This document shows positions 1 to 8,424 of a stretch of DNA of 64,000 bases, in pieces. This DNA is from Rhodovastum atsumiense (GTDB lineage: Bacteria > Pseudomonadota > Alphaproteobacteria > Acetobacterales > Acetobacteraceae), in NCBI GenBank assembly GCA_026225115.1, contig JAMFSE010000055.1, positions 24,160 to 88,159 of the forward strand, in the 5' to 3' direction. A program made the translations under genes and the position numbers. Below the pieces are notes generated by a model. That model was not told where the DNA came from. It searched no databases and saw only the letters and a list, made by a program, of their open reading frames with translations. How positions within the stretch are numbered: position 1 is the stretch's first letter; every line of letters begins with the position of its first letter.

Positions 1-602
1 TTCGAGACGATACCGAAAGCGTTGATCAGATCATCCACCCCTTTCCGGGGATGCAAGCCGCCCACGAACATTATCGCCGGGCGCTGCAAGGCCAGCGGCG
101 GCGGAAACGGCCGCGGAAAGCGGGGCGAGCCGATGGTGCCGTTCAGCACGGTGCGCATTTTTTTTGGCGATATCCCGCGCTCGATCATCGCCTGGCTAAC
201 CGCCTCGCTGACGCCGATGACCCGTTGGCCTAGCCCCATCAGGATGGAGCTGCGCTGAAATTCGTTATGCACGCTGGTGACCAGTTTGAAGCCGGAAATC
301 GGCCGCAACATCGCCGCGATGACGGCGCTGGTCATCATATGCGCATGCACGATATCCGGCCGGATGCGGCGGATGGCTTTATGGGTTTTGGCCAGAGCCG
401 CCAGAATGATTGCAGGTTTGCGCGCCTGGTCGACGGTGACGTGTTCAACGCCATATTGTGCCAGCAGCGCATCGAACCCGCCGCCGCCGCTGCAGACATA
501 GACCTGATGCCCCTGTTTGGCCTGGGTGCAGGCGAGGTCGACCATTGCGCATACGTGACCGTTTGCGGGCACCGTGTGGTTCAGAATGTGGAGAATCCTC
601 AT
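1..602 (-). CDS. GT4-family glycosyltransferase (partial, C-terminus outside window)
   Basis: I read about 200 N-terminal codons on the minus strand, open through the left edge. The start MRILHILNHTVPANGH is typical of GT-B fold GT4 glycosyltransferases. So are the acceptor-domain 'DIVHAHMMTS', the 'GVSEAV' and 'VLNGTI' linker motifs, and the 'MFVGGLHPRKGVDDLINAF' start of the nucleotide-sugar domain. An AGGAGG lies three bases before the ATG, which is rather close. The family transfers a sugar from a nucleotide donor to cell-envelope or exopolysaccharide acceptors in the cytoplasm. The specific substrate cannot be told from this half. The donor-binding E-x7-E motif lies outside the window. 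Confidence 0.88.
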   Translation of the reverse strand, partial: MRILHILNHTVPANGHVCAMVDLACTQAKQGHQVYVCSGGGGFDALLAQYGVEHVTVDQARKPAIILAALAKTHKAIRRIRPDIVHAHMMTSAVIAAMLRPISGFKLVTSVHNEFQRSSILMGLGQRVIGVSEAVSQAMIERGISPKKMRTVLNGTIGSPRFPRPFPPPLALQRPAIMFVGGLHPRKGVDDLINAFGIVS

Positions 603-683
603 GGGCCTCCTTATTGCGTATTGTGACGGGCTCCGCGAGGGCCGAGCTTGTCCGCATTTCACCGCCATGGCAGCCTGGCGGTG

Positions 684-1136
684 ATGGCAAAACATAGCGC
701 CGACATCAGCTGGAAGTTGAGCGAGGCCGAGGATTTTCCGAAAGGGCGATACAGCCGCGGCCATGAAATTGCGTTCGACGGCGGCATTACTTTGCCCGCT
801 TCCGCCTCACCGCATGTGGTCGGCAAATGGGCGGTTGAGGCGGCGGTGGACCCGGAAGAGCTGCTGGTGGCGGCACTTTCCAGCTGCCATATGCTGAGTT
901 TCCTGCATATCGCGCGCCTCGCCGGGTTTACGGCGCTCAAGTATCGCGACCATGCGGAAGGGACAATGGAAGAGATTGCCCCAGGCCGCCACGCGGTGAC
1001 GAAAGTGTCGTTGCAACCGCAGATCGAGTGGCAAGGCACGCCGCCGGATAAAGCCAGGCTGGATGCGATGCATCACGAGGCGCATGAGGTCTGCTACATC
1101 GCCAATTCAATGCGCGCTGAGGTAACGATTATTTGA
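684..1136 (+). CDS. OsmC/Ohr-family peroxiredoxin-like protein
   Basis: A 150-residue protein with the OsmC fold. 'PEELLVAALSSCHMLSFLHIA' carries the first redox cysteine on the central helix and 'HEVCYIANS' the second, the pair that reduces organic hydroperoxides in the family. The start MAKHSADISWKL was preferred over an upstream in-frame ATG at 648, because homologous proteins begin just before the 'W...' strand and the 12 extra residues look non-coding. The gene is a single unit, convergent with the GST gene 7 bases downstream. A detoxification role beside GST is plausible, but no shared regulation is visible. Confidence 0.85.
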   Translation: MAKHSADISWKLSEAEDFPKGRYSRGHEIAFDGGITLPASASPHVVGKWAVEAAVDPEELLVAALSSCHMLSFLHIARLAGFTALKYRDHAEGTMEEIAPGRHAVTKVSLQPQIEWQGTPPDKARLDAMHHEAHEVCYIANSMRAEVTII

Positions 1137-1143
1137 GAGAAAA

Positions 1144-1770
1144 CTACCCCTCGGGCTTGGCCAGCAGGGCGTCGTCCATCGCCGCGGCGCGGATGGCGGC
1201 GGGGCGGGAGCTGATACGTTCCCAGTATTGGACGAATTCCGGGCGTTTATCGATGGTGCCAAAGCGCAGGCCGAAGCCGATTTGGCTGCCGGCATAGACA
1301 TCGGCGGCGGTGAATGCCTCGCCGGCGAGGTAGGGCGATGAGGTCACCGCCTGTTCGAGCGCGTTCAGCACCGCGGCCAGGCTGCCGTAGCCGGCGGTGC
1401 GGTCCTTGCCGGGCGCCAGTTCGAACCCAAGCTGCTTGTTGGTGACGGCCGCTTCAACCGGACCGGCGGCAAAGAACAGCCAGCGGTAATAGGCAGCGCG
1501 GGCTTGGCCGGGGGGCGGCGCCAGACCGGCTTGCGGGAAGGCGTCGGCCAAATAGGCGCAAATCGCCGCGCATTCGGTGACCACTACATCGCCATGGGTG
1601 AGCGCAGGTATTTTGCCCATCGGATTGATGGCTAGATAAGCCGGCGCCTTTAGCGTGGTCGCGTAGTCCAGCAATACGACTTCGTAAGGCTGGCTGATCT
1701 CCTCCATCATCCACCGGGCGATACGGCCACGCGACATCGGATTCGTATATAAAACCAGATCGTCGCTCAT
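1144..1770 (-). CDS. Glutathione S-transferase family protein
   Basis: 208 residues with the two-domain GST layout. The N-terminal thioredoxin-like domain contains 'NPMGKIPAL' with the cis-proline and 'ECAAICAYLAD', the glutathione gamma-glutamyl-binding Ser/Thr region (here Thr-Glu-Cys). The helical C-terminal domain contains 'YLAGEAFTAADVYAGSQIGF', the N-capping box. The early 'YTNPMSRGRIARW' gives Tyr/Ser candidates for activating glutathione. The length is normal for bacterial cytosolic GSTs. The substrate is unknown. Confidence 0.9.
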   Translation of the reverse strand: MSDDLVLYTNPMSRGRIARWMMEEISQPYEVVLLDYATTLKAPAYLAINPMGKIPALTHGDVVVTECAAICAYLADAFPQAGLAPPPGQARAAYYRWLFFAAGPVEAAVTNKQLGFELAPGKDRTAGYGSLAAVLNALEQAVTSSPYLAGEAFTAADVYAGSQIGFGLRFGTIDKRPEFVQYWERISSRPAAIRAAAMDDALLAKPEG

Positions 1771-1867
1771 TGGATTTGTCCTCTACGGCGTTTTTTCCTT
1801 ACGCGGACCCTGCTCCATTCTGCTGAAGTCGAACAGCCGGAAACGCTGATTTCCGGCTGTATTATCG

Positions 1868-2122
1868 TTAATGCACCAGGTTCGGCACCATGTCGTGCTG
1901 GATGATCGCGGCCTGGGCAAGCGAGGCGTCGGAGGCGATTGCCATCGGCGTGCCGTCGGCGGCGTGGATGGCGAAGGCCGGACCTTTTTCCGTCATGATC
2001 GGCTTGACGAAGGCGATCTCCTCCATCCCCAGGGTCGCAAGTTCGGCGGTGGAGATGTGGTGAATATCGAATACAGCCCCCGGCAGGATCTGAGCGGAGC
2101 CGTCATGTGTTTTTAGGTCCAT
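1868..2122 (-). CDS. DUF1150 family protein
   Basis: An 84-residue protein matching the short alphaproteobacterial DUF1150 family, with its core 'LATLGMEEIAFVKPI' and 'FAIHAADGTPMAIASD'. Genes of this family commonly lie directly behind small heat-shock genes, as here (Hsp20 ends 110 bases upstream on the same strand). It probably belongs to the heat-shock transcript. The molecular role is not established. Confidence 0.85.
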   Translation of the reverse strand: MDLKTHDGSAQILPGAVFDIHHISTAELATLGMEEIAFVKPIMTEKGPAFAIHAADGTPMAIASDASLAQAAIIQHDMVPNLVH

Positions 2123-2231
2123 TTTTTTAACCTTTCAGCGCCAAGTTTTTTGTGAGGAGCTTCGAAGCTCTTTTCGGTTTTAGCAGGGAGAATGATGCGT
2201 TAGGCGAGGTTAAGCGCGGCAGCCGATTTAA

Positions 2232-2705
2232 TCAGGTATCCGGACAGCTCGACTTTCCGTCGACCGTCCGAGTCGGGCCTACCGAAGTCTTCGTCTGGCC
2301 CTTGGTGATCGGGATTGTCTTCACCACCGGCTGCGGCACCGGCCGCACGAGGTCGACATGCAACAACCCATTATCGAGCCAGGCGCCTTTGACATCGATT
2401 CCTTCGGCAATGACAAACGCCCGCTGGAACTGCCTGGCGGCAATCCCCCGGTGCAGAAACACCCGGCCATGCCCGTCGTCAGTCTGCCTGCCACGTATTA
2501 CCAATTGGTTGTCTTCGAGGGTAATCTGCAGGTCATCCATGGTAAAACCCGCGACCGCGAGCGTAATGCGCAGCGAAATCGGGCTTAATTGCTCAATATT
2601 ATAGGGCGGGTAGCCGTCGGACGAGGTTTTGGCGGCCCGTTCGATCATTTGCTCGAGATGGTCGAACCCCAGAAACATCGGCGAAGTGAAAACACGCGTA
2701 TTCAT
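2232..2705 (-). CDS. Small heat-shock protein, Hsp20/IbpA family
   Basis: 157 residues with an N-terminal segment, an alpha-crystallin domain ('PISLRITLAVAGFTMDDLQITLEDNQLVIRGRQ' through 'GLLHVDLVRPVP') and a C-terminal tail. An ATP-independent holdase that binds unfolding proteins in the cytoplasm. Residues 'NIEQLSPISLRITLAVAGF' match the IbpA/HspA class found in alphaproteobacteria. The start at 2705 was chosen over an in-frame ATG at 2756 because GGGGGAG lies seven bases upstream of it and 'MNTRVFTSPMFLGFDHL' is the family N-terminus. Translation is probably controlled by the leader hairpin annotated at 2712-2732. Confidence 0.92.
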   Translation of the reverse strand: MNTRVFTSPMFLGFDHLEQMIERAAKTSSDGYPPYNIEQLSPISLRITLAVAGFTMDDLQITLEDNQLVIRGRQTDDGHGRVFLHRGIAARQFQRAFVIAEGIDVKGAWLDNGLLHVDLVRPVPQPVVKTIPITKGQTKTSVGPTRTVDGKSSCPDT

Positions 2706-2711
2706 CAGTTG

Positions 2712-2732
2712 GCTCCCCCAATTGAGCGAAGC
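2712..2732 (-). promoter_or_regulatory. ROSE-like RNA thermometer hairpin over the hsp20 Shine-Dalgarno
   Basis: On the minus strand the leader reads GCUUCGCUC, loop AAUU, then GGGGGAGC, seven to eight bases before the hsp20 ATG. If one G in the 5' arm is bulged out, all eight remaining positions pair: C-G, U.G, C-G, C-G, U.G, U-A, C-G, G-C. The bulged G inside a UYGCU-type motif opposite the Shine-Dalgarno is the hallmark of ROSE elements, which sequester the ribosome site at low temperature. Pairing is read directly; function is inferred from the family. Confidence 0.62.
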
Positions 2733-2767
2733 AGGCACCGGCCCCGACCTCGGCAACCGATCTATCC

Positions 2768-2797
2768 CATGTTGTCAGATCGGCCAGGGGTTGCAAG
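2768..2797 (-). promoter_or_regulatory. Possible heat-shock promoter of hsp20
   Basis: On the minus strand CTTGCAA lies at 2797-2791 and CAACATGG at 2775-2768, about 60-90 bases upstream of the hsp20 start. The CTTG -35-like box fits alphaproteobacterial RpoH promoters, but the -10 match is poor. This is only suggestive. Confidence 0.3.
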
Positions 2798-2839
2798 GGG
2801 AGAATTGATCTGCAGCCATACCAGCGTTAAAGCCGTGAC

Positions 2840-3385
2840 ATGTTAGTTACAGATGCCGAAACCCTGCCCAAGCCCTTGCCGATCCTGATCGTGCCGGACC
2901 CGACCCTGCGCAAAACCGCGCGCGCCGTTACCCCGGCGGATGCCGAAGCCGTCCGCTCGCTGATCCCGGCAATGTTCTCCACCATGTACAAGGCGCCCGG
3001 CATCGGCCTCGCCGCCCCGCAGGTTGGATCGCTGCTGCGCGTCATCGTGATCGATATCGCGCCCGACAAAACCCCCTCCCCGATCGCGCTGGTCAACCCG
3101 GAAGTGGTCGCCAAATCCGACGAGCTCGCCACCCGCGAGGAAGGCTGCCTCTCCCTGCCCGACCAATATGCCGAAGTAACCCGCCCGGCCCGGGTGAAAG
3201 TGCGCTACCAGGACGAGCAAGGCATCAAACGCGAAATCGAAGGCGACGGCCTGCTCGCCGCCTGCCTGCAGCACGAAATCGACCATTTGAACGGCGTGCT
3301 GTTCGTGGACTACCTCTCATCCCTGAAGCGCAACATGCTGCTGCGGAAGCTGGCCAAGGATCAGAAGGAGAGGCGCGGAAGGTAA
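2840..3385 (+). CDS. def: Peptide deformylase
   Basis: 181 residues with all three deformylase motifs: GIGLAAPQVG (residues 54-63), EEGCLSLP (100-107, metal-ligand Cys103) and QHEIDHLNG (144-152, ligands His145 and His149, catalytic Glu146). It removes the N-formyl group from nascent proteins. The gene stands alone rather than beside fmt, so it may be a second deformylase copy. No clear Shine-Dalgarno precedes the ATG at 2840. It diverges from hsp20 and is followed by a hairpin-rich repeat. Confidence 0.93.
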   Translation: MLVTDAETLPKPLPILIVPDPTLRKTARAVTPADAEAVRSLIPAMFSTMYKAPGIGLAAPQVGSLLRVIVIDIAPDKTPSPIALVNPEVVAKSDELATREEGCLSLPDQYAEVTRPARVKVRYQDEQGIKREIEGDGLLAACLQHEIDHLNGVLFVDYLSSLKRNMLLRKLAKDQKERRGR

Positions 3386-3392
3386 GGAAAGA

Positions 3393-3516
3393 AGGCGCTT
3401 TTTGAAAAAAGCGCCGCAAAAAACTTTTGTTACTCTGGGCCATGGGCATTGGAGATGCCACCGCCCATTGCGTAGAATACAAAGTTTTTTTGCTTCTTTT
3501 TGTTCACAAAAAGAAG
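3393..3516. repeat. Composite hairpin element, copy A (bidirectional terminator-like)
   Basis: Between convergent genes. The layout is: hairpin GGCGCTTTTT...AAAGCGCC, then GCAAAAAACTTTTG, then an inner segment with ATGGGC...GCCCAT arms, then CAAAGTTTTTTTGC in inverse orientation, then a perfect hairpin CTTCTTTTTG-TTCA-CAAAAAGAAG (3493-3516). Bases 3481-3516 are identical to the reverse complement of 52936-52971, 49 kb away. Another relative lies at 27018-27126. Each strand has a stem followed or preceded by a T-run, so it can terminate both flanking genes. Confidence 0.8.
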
Positions 3517-3523
3517 TGCTTGC

Positions 3524-4273
3524 CTAAGCTACAAATAATACTTCCACAGCGCCCAGGTCTTCGAATTCCACTTCGAAGCGGTCGCCTGGTTGCAGGAACC
3601 GGATGCCGGTGCAGCTGCCTGTTGTTACGATCTGGCCGGCTTTGATGCCGTCTTGCTGGCGAAGCATGTTTACCAGCGCGACCGCGACGCCGACCGGGTC
3701 CCCGATGGGGTGGCCGCCGATCTGCTGCAGGACCTGTTCGCCATTTACCCAGGCTTTTACGCGCAAATTGGCGATATCCAGCGGCCGCCAGTTGGTCAGT
3801 TCCGGGCCCCGAATGAGCGCGCCGTTCATCAGGCAGTCCGCCAGCTGCTCCAGCGCCGGCCGCAATTTTGGTTGGCGGTAGCGGCCGGAGACGATTTCAA
3901 TCGCGGCCATGGCCGATACCGCCTGCACGACTTCGGCGCGGGAATAATCCTCTTCCTGCGCCGGCAGGTCGCGTAGAAAGCGGAACGCGATTTCGCCTTC
4001 GACGCCGTTATGCGACGGATCGTTTGCGGCGATCCGCGCCGGACTCTCAAAGATCCGGCTGGCATAGATCAGCCCGCGCACATTCGGGCCGCCGGATGGT
4101 GCGTTGGCCTTGAATGCGCCGGCGGCTTCGCCCAGCGCCGCCGCCACGCTGTCCTGAATGCCGTGCGCTTGCGCGACGCTGGACGGCGTCGCGTTCAGCG
4201 CCTCGATCAGATCGGCACCGCGGTGCACGCCGGCCAATAGACCGATTGCCGCCGCCATTTCGTCATCGGTCAT
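3524..4273 (-). CDS. 2-keto-4-pentenoate hydratase / FAH-fold family enzyme
   Basis: 249 residues of the MhpD-like branch of the fumarylacetoacetate hydrolase fold. Seen are 'VEGEIAFRFLRDLP' (metal-ligand Glu pair region), 'AAIEIVSGRY', 'DCLMNGALIRGPEL', 'GHPIGDPVGVAVALVNML' and 'GQIVTTGSCTGIRFLQPGDRFEVEFEDLG'. Such enzymes hydrate 2-hydroxydienoates or decarboxylate 4-oxalocrotonate in aromatic meta-cleavage pathways. It lies 14 bases behind the nitronate monooxygenase gene, so they probably share a transcript. No ring-cleavage dioxygenase is nearby, so the substrate remains open. Confidence 0.82.
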   Translation of the reverse strand: MTDDEMAAAIGLLAGVHRGADLIEALNATPSSVAQAHGIQDSVAAALGEAAGAFKANAPSGGPNVRGLIYASRIFESPARIAANDPSHNGVEGEIAFRFLRDLPAQEEDYSRAEVVQAVSAMAAIEIVSGRYRQPKLRPALEQLADCLMNGALIRGPELTNWRPLDIANLRVKAWVNGEQVLQQIGGHPIGDPVGVAVALVNMLRQQDGIKAGQIVTTGSCTGIRFLQPGDRFEVEFEDLGAVEVLFVA

Positions 4274-4287
4274 TTTCAGCCTTGCAT

Positions 4288-5265
<978 letters not shown>

Positions 5266-5296
5266 TTATTGCTCTTTCGACTGGATGTTTCGTGCC

Positions 5297-5322
5297 ATAG
5301 TTAACTCAACGTAGTTAACTAT
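5297..5322. promoter_or_regulatory. Operator-like double palindrome upstream of the nitronate monooxygenase gene
   Basis: The 8-base palindrome AGTTAACT occurs twice (5299-5306 and 5313-5320), 14 bases centre to centre. Flanking AT bases extend it to ATAGTTAACT and AGTTAACTAT, one large inverted repeat around CAACGT. It sits in the only gap of the minus-strand gene group, 32 bases upstream of the 5265 start. The architecture fits a MarR- or TetR-type dimer site. No regulator gene of those families is in this part of the window. Confidence 0.6.
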
Positions 5323-5331
5323 TAGCGCGAC

Positions 5332-6105
5332 TTACTCCGCGCGCCAAATTCCTTTCCGCTTTTCGATGAAGGCGGCCATGCCTTCCTGCTTGTCGGCGGT
5401 GGCGGCGAGGCCGTTGAACAGTCTGCGCTCGAACAGAAGGCCGGTGCCAAGGGTGCTCTCAAAGGCGACGTTGACCATCTCCTTATTGGCGATGGCGGCC
5501 AAAGGCGGCATTTCGGCGATGGTTTTTGCCTGTTTCAGCGCGACTTCCAAAAGTTCCGCAGCGGGGACAACCTCCGCCACCAGGCTGGCGCGCTCGGCCT
5601 CGGCTGCGTCCATCATGCGGCCGGTCAGGCACATCTGCATGGATTTCGCTTTGCCGACAGCGCGGGTCAGGCGCTGCGAGCCGCCCATGCCTGGGGCGAC
5701 GCCGAGCTTAATCTCAGGCTGGCCGAATTTCGCGGTATCGGCGGCGATGATAAAATCGGCCATCATGGCCAGTTCGCAGCCGCCGCCCAAAGCGAAGCCG
5801 GAGACCGCGGCGATCCAGGGTTTGCGGGTTGCGGTGACCTTCTCGAATCCGGCGAAGAAATTCTCGCCGAACATGGCGGCAAATCCCTTGTCCTGCATCT
5901 CCTTGATGTCGGCGCCGGCGGCGAAGGCTTTTTCGCTGCCGGTCAGCACCAGGCAGCGCTGGCCGGGGTCGGAATCATAGGCGGCGAAAGCGACAATGAG
6001 ATCGGCCAGTACCTGGCTGTTGAGCGCGTTCAGCGCTTGCGGCCGGTTGAGACGCACCAAAGTGACGGCGCCGTGCTGTTCGACGAGAATGGTTTCAAAG
6101 GTCAT
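5332..6105 (-). CDS. Enoyl-CoA hydratase (crotonase), both catalytic glutamates present
   Basis: 257 residues. '[10 protein letters not shown]' (61-70) builds the oxyanion hole. Glu111 in GGGCE and Glu131 in QPE are the two acid/base glutamates of true hydratases. The C-terminal '[15 protein letters not shown]' is the usual family tail. It hydrates 2-trans-enoyl-CoA in beta-oxidation or related degradation. The ATG at 6105 was chosen because the upstream in-frame extension to 6339 overlaps the neighbouring gene and is low-complexity. It follows the second crotonase gene by 28 bases. Confidence 0.92.
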   Translation of the reverse strand: MTFETILVEQHGAVTLVRLNRPQALNALNSQVLADLIVAFAAYDSDPGQRCLVLTGSEKAFAAGADIKEMQDKGFAAMFGENFFAGFEKVTATRKPWIAAVSGFALGGGCELAMMADFIIAADTAKFGQPEIKLGVAPGMGGSQRLTRAVGKAKSMQMCLTGRMMDAAEAERASLVAEVVPAAELLEVALKQAKTIAEMPPLAAIANKEMVNVAFESTLGTGLLFERRLFNGLAATADKQEGMAAFIEKRKGIWRAE

Positions 6106-6133
6106 CGGTTTGCTCCGCTTGATGCGATGGGGG

Positions 6134-6928
6134 TTATACTGCCCGGAAATCCGGTTTGCGCTTGGCGAGGAAGGCGGCCATGCCTTCCTTGCCTTCCGGA
6201 TCGCGACCGCCGGCGGCGATGCCGCGGGATTCCAGCTCCAGATGTTCTTCCAATGCGTTGCCAAAACTGGACAGCAGCAGGTTGCGGGAGCGGCCGAGCG
6301 CGCGGGTGGCGGAATTGGCCAGTTGCCCGGCCACGTCATCGGCTGCCGCCATCAGCGCATCGTCCGCCACGACCCGGCTGATGAGCCCGATTTCAACGGC
6401 TTCCGCGGCCGAGACCCGATTGTTCAACAGGGTCATTTCCTGCGCGCGGCGCAGGCCGATCAGCCGCGGCAGCAGCCAGGTGGCACCGCCGTCCGGACTC
6501 AGACCAATTGCCGTATAGGCCATGGTGAAATGCGCCGACTGCGCCGCAATCGCGATGTCGCCCAGCAGCGAAAAACTGAGGCCGGCGCCCGCCGCCGGGC
6601 CGTTGACGGCAGTCACCATTGGTTTATCCATGCGCGAGAATCTCGAGACGGCGCTGTGGATATAGGCGGTGATTTCTTTCAGCAGAAACGGGACTTTCTC
6701 GCCGGCGCCGGCAAATCCGCTGATATCGCCGCCGGCGCAGAACAACCGGCCGGTGCCGGTGAGCAATACGCAACGAATGCTGTCGTCTTCATCACATTCG
6801 ATTGCCGCTTCCATTAGGGCACGCGCCAGCGGGATGTCGATGGCATTGCCGGCTTTCGGGCGGTTCAGCGTCAGCCGCGCAATGCCGTTTTCACGCGTGA
6901 TGAGCAGCGGGGCTTCAGACTCGCTCAT
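6134..6928 (-). CDS. Crotonase-family enoyl-CoA hydratase/isomerase (PaaG-like)
   Basis: 264 residues. The oxyanion-hole segment '[10 protein letters not shown]' is present, but the positions of the two hydratase glutamates read 'AGAGLS' and '[11 protein letters not shown]'. This resembles PaaG-type isomerases ('GLSPDxGGTW') rather than hydratases. '[12 protein letters not shown]' ends the protein. Together with the adjacent glutamate-containing hydratase it could give an isomerase plus hydratase pair for an unsaturated or ring-derived CoA thioester. The exact reaction is inferred from motifs only. Confidence 0.88.
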   Translation of the reverse strand: MSESEAPLLITRENGIARLTLNRPKAGNAIDIPLARALMEAAIECDEDDSIRCVLLTGTGRLFCAGGDISGFAGAGEKVPFLLKEITAYIHSAVSRFSRMDKPMVTAVNGPAAGAGLSFSLLGDIAIAAQSAHFTMAYTAIGLSPDGGATWLLPRLIGLRRAQEMTLLNNRVSAAEAVEIGLISRVVADDALMAAADDVAGQLANSATRALGRSRNLLLSSFGNALEEHLELESRGIAAGGRDPEGKEGMAAFLAKRKPDFRAV

Positions 6929-6987
6929 ATACTAGGCTCTCCGGTTGGCGCTGACGTTTACCTAAAGGGCATAGCTCAGGCGCGGCG

Positions 6988-8424
6988 TTATTGCCAACCT
7001 CCGCCGAGCGCCTTGAAGACCGCGATCTGGTCCTGCACCAGTGCGGCGTCCGACTGCGCGACCGCGCCATTAGCCAACACCACGGTCGTCTCGGCGTTCA
7101 GCAGATCGAGATTGCTGATGCCGCCGGCCGAGAATTCATCCTGCGCCAACGCAAATTCATGCTGGGCTTCGGACTGCGCCGCGGCCAAAGCCGCATGGTG
7201 ATCGAGCTCCGCCCGATAGGTCGCCAGCGCCTGCTCGGTTTCCTTCAATGCCTCAAGAACCACCGAATCATAGCTTGCGACAGCGGCGCGCTGGCTGGCT
7301 TTGGCCTGCGCCAGCCGCGCCAGCGGTCCCGCCATGTTCGGGAAGCTCCAGCTGATGGCCGGGCCGACGCCCCAGACCAGGCCATTATTCGAGCCCAACA
7401 TGTTGATCTGGCTGGCGGCACCCCCGTAGAATCCCGTCAGCGTCACGCGCGGAAACAGATCCGCGGTCGCCACGCCGACATTGGCCAAGGCAGCCGCAAG
7501 CTTGCGGTCGGCCTCCCGGATATCGGGGCGGCGCTGCAATAATGCCGCGCCGTCGCCGACCGGGATCAAAGCGATCAACTGCGGCGGGGTCGCGCAGTTT
7601 TCCACGGAAAACGGTGCGTTCTGCGGCGTCTCGCCCAGCAGGTCGGCCAGTTCGAAGACGGCGGCGCGGCGGGCGCCTTCGAGCGGCGGCAGCGTAGCGC
7701 GGGTTTGCGAGACCAGAACCTGCGAGCGCACTACGTCGAATTCCGAGCCGGCGCCGGCGTCGAACTGCTGCTGGACAATCTGCTGCTGCTTGCCGACCAG
7801 ATCGAGCGAGGCGTTTGCGACCGCGAGCTCTTCGCCGAGCGTGCAGACCTGGCCGTAGGCGCGAGCGGTTTCCGCCGCGATCGTCACCCGCAGATCCGCA
7901 TTGGCCGCCGCTACCGCTTCGGCATTGTCGCGCGCCGCCTCGATCGTGCGCCGGACATGGCCGAACAGATCGAGCTCATAGGAAACGTCGAGTGTTGAGT
8001 CGAAAAGCCAGGTCGTCTTCGGCTTATGGCCGCCGATTTCGAGAATTTCATTGGTGACGGGATCCCGCCCATAGGTCGCGCCGAACGTGGCGTCGGTCTG
8101 CGGCAGCAAGGCGTTGCGCGCGCCTTCATATTCCGCGCGCGAGGCCGCCAGATTGTCTTCCGCCGCCTGCAGGTCGGTGTTGGCGGCGAAGGCCTGGACG
8201 ATCAGCCCGTTTAGCACCGGATCATTGTAGAGGCGCCACCAATCGTTCTGCACCGGCGCGTTGCTGGTCATGGTGGCGGATGCGGAAACGAAGGGGGCTG
8301 CGGCGCCCTTTGGCGGCGTCGGCGGCGCGTAATTCGGGCCGAGCGCACAGGAGGTCACGGCAAGCAGCGAAAGGGAGGATAGACAGTTTCTTGCGGCCAT
8401 GAAACGAACCGCCCGCCGGATCAT
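6988..8424 (-). CDS. Outer-membrane efflux lipoprotein, NodT/OprM family
   Basis: 478 residues. A signal peptide ends in a lipobox with Cys26 ('LLAVTSC'). 'ALGPNYAPPTPP' is the typical start of mature NodT proteins. Two TolC-type repeats follow, with 'WWRLYNDPVLNGLIVQAFAANTDLQAAEDNLAASRAEYEGARNALLPQ' in the first half and 'RRPDIREADRKLAAALANVGVATADLFPRVTLTGFYG' in the second. As a trimer the family forms the outer-membrane duct. It is the last gene of the efflux operon and overlaps the MFS gene by 4 bases (ATGA). Confidence 0.92.
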   Translation of the reverse strand: MIRRAVRFMAARNCLSSLSLLAVTSCALGPNYAPPTPPKGAAAPFVSASATMTSNAPVQNDWWRLYNDPVLNGLIVQAFAANTDLQAAEDNLAASRAEYEGARNALLPQTDATFGATYGRDPVTNEILEIGGHKPKTTWLFDSTLDVSYELDLFGHVRRTIEAARDNAEAVAAANADLRVTIAAETARAYGQVCTLGEELAVANASLDLVGKQQQIVQQQFDAGAGSEFDVVRSQVLVSQTRATLPPLEGARRAAVFELADLLGETPQNAPFSVENCATPPQLIALIPVGDGAALLQRRPDIREADRKLAAALANVGVATADLFPRVTLTGFYGGAASQINMLGSNNGLVWGVGPAISWSFPNMAGPLARLAQAKASQRAAVASYDSVVLEALKETEQALATYRAELDHHAALAAAQSEAQHEFALAQDEFSAGGISNLDLLNAETTVVLANGAVAQSDAALVQDQIAVFKALGGGWQ

